In this document: in pieces, positions 5,044-6,153 of the stretch
Layout: each line of letters starts with the position of its first letter
Position numbering within the stretch: position 1 is the stretch's first letter
NCBI GenBank assembly: GCA_027489105.1
Contig: JAIYAJ010000301.1
Coordinates: 1 to 6,153, forward strand
Length of the DNA: 6,153 nucleotides
From: Zymomonas sp.
GTDB taxonomy: Bacteria > Pseudomonadota > Alphaproteobacteria > Sphingomonadales > Sphingomonadaceae
Direction of reading: 5' to 3'
Position numbers and translations under genes: made by a program
The notes under the pieces: generated by a model
Databases searched by the model: none
The model's input: only the letters and a program-made list of their open reading frames with translations
Told to the model about the DNA's origin: nothing

Positions 5044-5967
5044 ATGCTGGATGAATCCCCCGAAGCCCGCCGCCAACGCCCCCTCGAAACCCATCTCGAC
5101 CAGCTCCGCCCTGGTGGACGCATCTTCCTGGTGCTCAAGCGCGCGGCGATCGGCGTCTATTCGGACGGGTTCATCCACGCCGGCAACATCGCCTATCTCG
5201 CGCTGTTGACGATGTTTCCTTTCTTCATCGTCATGGCGGCGCTGGCGCAGCTGGTCGGGCGGACCCCCGATGTCCAGCAAGCCGTCTATGGTTTCCTCGC
5301 AACGGTGCCGACATCGGTCCGCGATCTCGTCGCTCAGCCCATCAACGACGTTCTTGCCGCCAACAACAAGGGGACGCTGCTCTGGTTCGGCGCGCTGATC
5401 GGGCTGTGGACCGTGGGCAGCTTCGTCGAAACGATCCGCGACATCCTTTACCGCGCTTATGGCGTGAAGCCGAGCAAGGGATTCTGGCATTATCGCGCGG
5501 GGAGCATCCTGATCATCGTCGTCTCGGTGGTCATGGCGATGGCCGCGTTCAGCGCGCAGGTCGTGCTGACCGGCGTCGAGCAGTTCGTCGTCCGGCTGCT
5601 GCCCTTCGCGGAAGGGTTCACCGCGCTGATCAGCGTCTCGCGCATCGCCCCGCTGCTCATGCTTATCGGTGCACTCTACGCCTTGTTCACGGTTCTCGCC
5701 CCGGCACGCTACCGGATGACGGGTTGCCCCAAATGGCCGGGCGCCCTGTTCACCGCTAGCTGGTGGATGGCGGTGACGATGCTGCTGCCCCTCGTCGTGG
5801 GTGCTTTCGGCGGCTATGGGCGCACCTATGGCAGTCTGGCGGGGGTCATCGTGACCCTGCTGTTCTTCTGGCTGGTGGGGTTGGGGCTGGTCTTTGGCGC
5901 GCACCTCAACGCGGCACTAGCCGAAACCCCGGAAACTTCTGTAAAGGAAGCCGCGCCGAACGAATAA
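5044..5967 (+). CDS. YihY/BrkB-family inner-membrane protein
   Basis: The 307-residue protein has six predicted membrane helices at about 48-70, 111-132, 152-174, 200-220, 236-257 and 264-288. The first holds the family signature [15 protein letters not shown] (47-61) and the last [29 protein letters not shown], both typical of the YihY/virulence-factor BrkB family (formerly mislabelled RNase BN). The conserved block [15 protein letters not shown] (127-141) follows helix 2. Both the hydrophilic N-terminus (1-40) and the C-terminal tail (290-307) are probably cytoplasmic. The molecular role of the family is not settled; transport or envelope functions have been suggested. The ribosome binding site before ATG 5044 is weak (GGGGCGG). 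The gene lies between the J-protein gene and fabI on the same strand and its stop codon overlaps the fabI ribosome binding site. Confidence 0.93.
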   Translation: MLDESPEARRQRPLETHLDQLRPGGRIFLVLKRAAIGVYSDGFIHAGNIAYLALLTMFPFFIVMAALAQLVGRTPDVQQAVYGFLATVPTSVRDLVAQPINDVLAANNKGTLLWFGALIGLWTVGSFVETIRDILYRAYGVKPSKGFWHYRAGSILIIVVSVVMAMAAFSAQVVLTGVEQFVVRLLPFAEGFTALISVSRIAPLLMLIGALYALFTVLAPARYRMTGCPKWPGALFTASWWMAVTMLLPLVVGAFGGYGRTYGSLAGVIVTLLFFWLVGLGLVFGAHLNAALAETPETSVKEAAPNE

Positions 5968-5977
5968 GGGAGTTGTC

Positions 5978-6153
5978 GTGGCCGGTTTGATGAAGGGGAA
6001 ACGCGGGCTGATCATGGGCCTTGCCAATGATCGGTCGCTGGCTTGGGGCATCGCCAAGGCTCTCCACGAGCAGGGCGCCGAGATGGCGTTCAGCTATCAG
6101 GGCGAGGCACTCGAACGGCGCGTGCGGCCGCTGGCCGAGCAGGTCGGTTCCGA
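5978..6153 (+). CDS. fabI: Enoyl-[acyl-carrier-protein] reductase (NADH), N-terminal part cut by window edge
   Basis: The first 58 residues read [20 protein letters not shown] and continue [38 protein letters not shown]. This is the start of FabI, the short-chain dehydrogenase-like enzyme that reduces enoyl-ACP in the last step of each fatty-acid elongation cycle and is the target of triclosan. The variant NAD-binding motif of Fab[14 protein letters not shown], is at 14-26, and AFSYQGE (42-48) is the end of the second strand that contacts the cofactor. The catalytic Tyr/Lys lie outside the window. GTG at 5978 is chosen because AAGGGAG (5966-5972) is five bases upstream; an in-frame ATG at 5990 lacks such spacing. 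The ribosome binding site overlaps the TAA of the YihY-family gene, so translation is probably coupled. Confidence 0.97.
   Translation, partial: MAGLMKGKRGLIMGLANDRSLAWGIAKALHEQGAEMAFSYQGEALERRVRPLAEQVGS

Noticed and set aside
4885..5904. Minus-strand frame of 339 codons opposite the YihY-family gene
   Set aside because: The product is a His/Asp/Gln/Arg-rich hydrophilic shadow with no family features, and the plus strand encodes a clear six-helix membrane protein.

Overview
The window is GC-rich, densely packed chromosomal DNA, most likely from an alphaproteobacterium of the Sphingomonadales. The pointers are the style of the FabI N-terminus, a DUF465-type small protein, and the DnaJ-like / YihY / FabI gene order. 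This lineage call is an inference from sequence feel, not a database result. There is no tRNA, rRNA, CRISPR array, insertion sequence or clear sign of recent transfer.

Layout. (1) 1-496, minus: the N-terminal 165 residues of an exported protein or lipoprotein that runs off the left edge. Its last visible part weakly resembles TNT (DUF4237) NAD-glycohydrolase domains. (2) 575-790, minus: a small basic one-helix membrane protein with a strong ribosome binding site and a GTG start. (3) 791-1073: a divergent intergenic region with a perfect 9+9 base inverted repeat and a leader rich in predicted hairpins. (4) 1074-1247, plus: a 57-residue DUF465/YdcH-like protein. It converges with (5) 2764-1256, minus: an ABC1/AarF/UbiB-family atypical kinase. 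Eight bases separate the two stops, and both stops lie in one inverted repeat. (6) 3860-2772, minus: a zinc-ribbon plus HExxH putative metallopeptidase, seven bases upstream of the kinase gene and probably in one operon with it. (7) 3861-4015: a divergent regulatory region with a spaced direct repeat and a hairpin that could mask the ribosome binding site of the next gene. (8) 4016-4996, plus: a class II (no zinc finger) DnaJ/CbpA-like co-chaperone. (9) 5044-5967, plus: a six-helix YihY/BrkB-family membrane protein. (10) 5978 to the right edge, plus: the start of fabI, enoyl-ACP reductase, whose ribosome binding site overlaps the yihY-family stop.

How the genes relate. The rightward set (J-protein, YihY-family, fabI) looks like an operon of housekeeping functions: protein folding, an inner-membrane protein of uncertain role, and fatty acid elongation. 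The leftward pair (metallopeptidase, ABC1 kinase) is a second transcription unit with its own promoter in the shared divergent region. The genes themselves are mostly ordinary. The points most worth a second look are the candidate thermosensor-like hairpin before the J-protein gene, the operator-like repeat at 860-891, the structured leader at 927-1060, and the truncated exported protein at the left edge.
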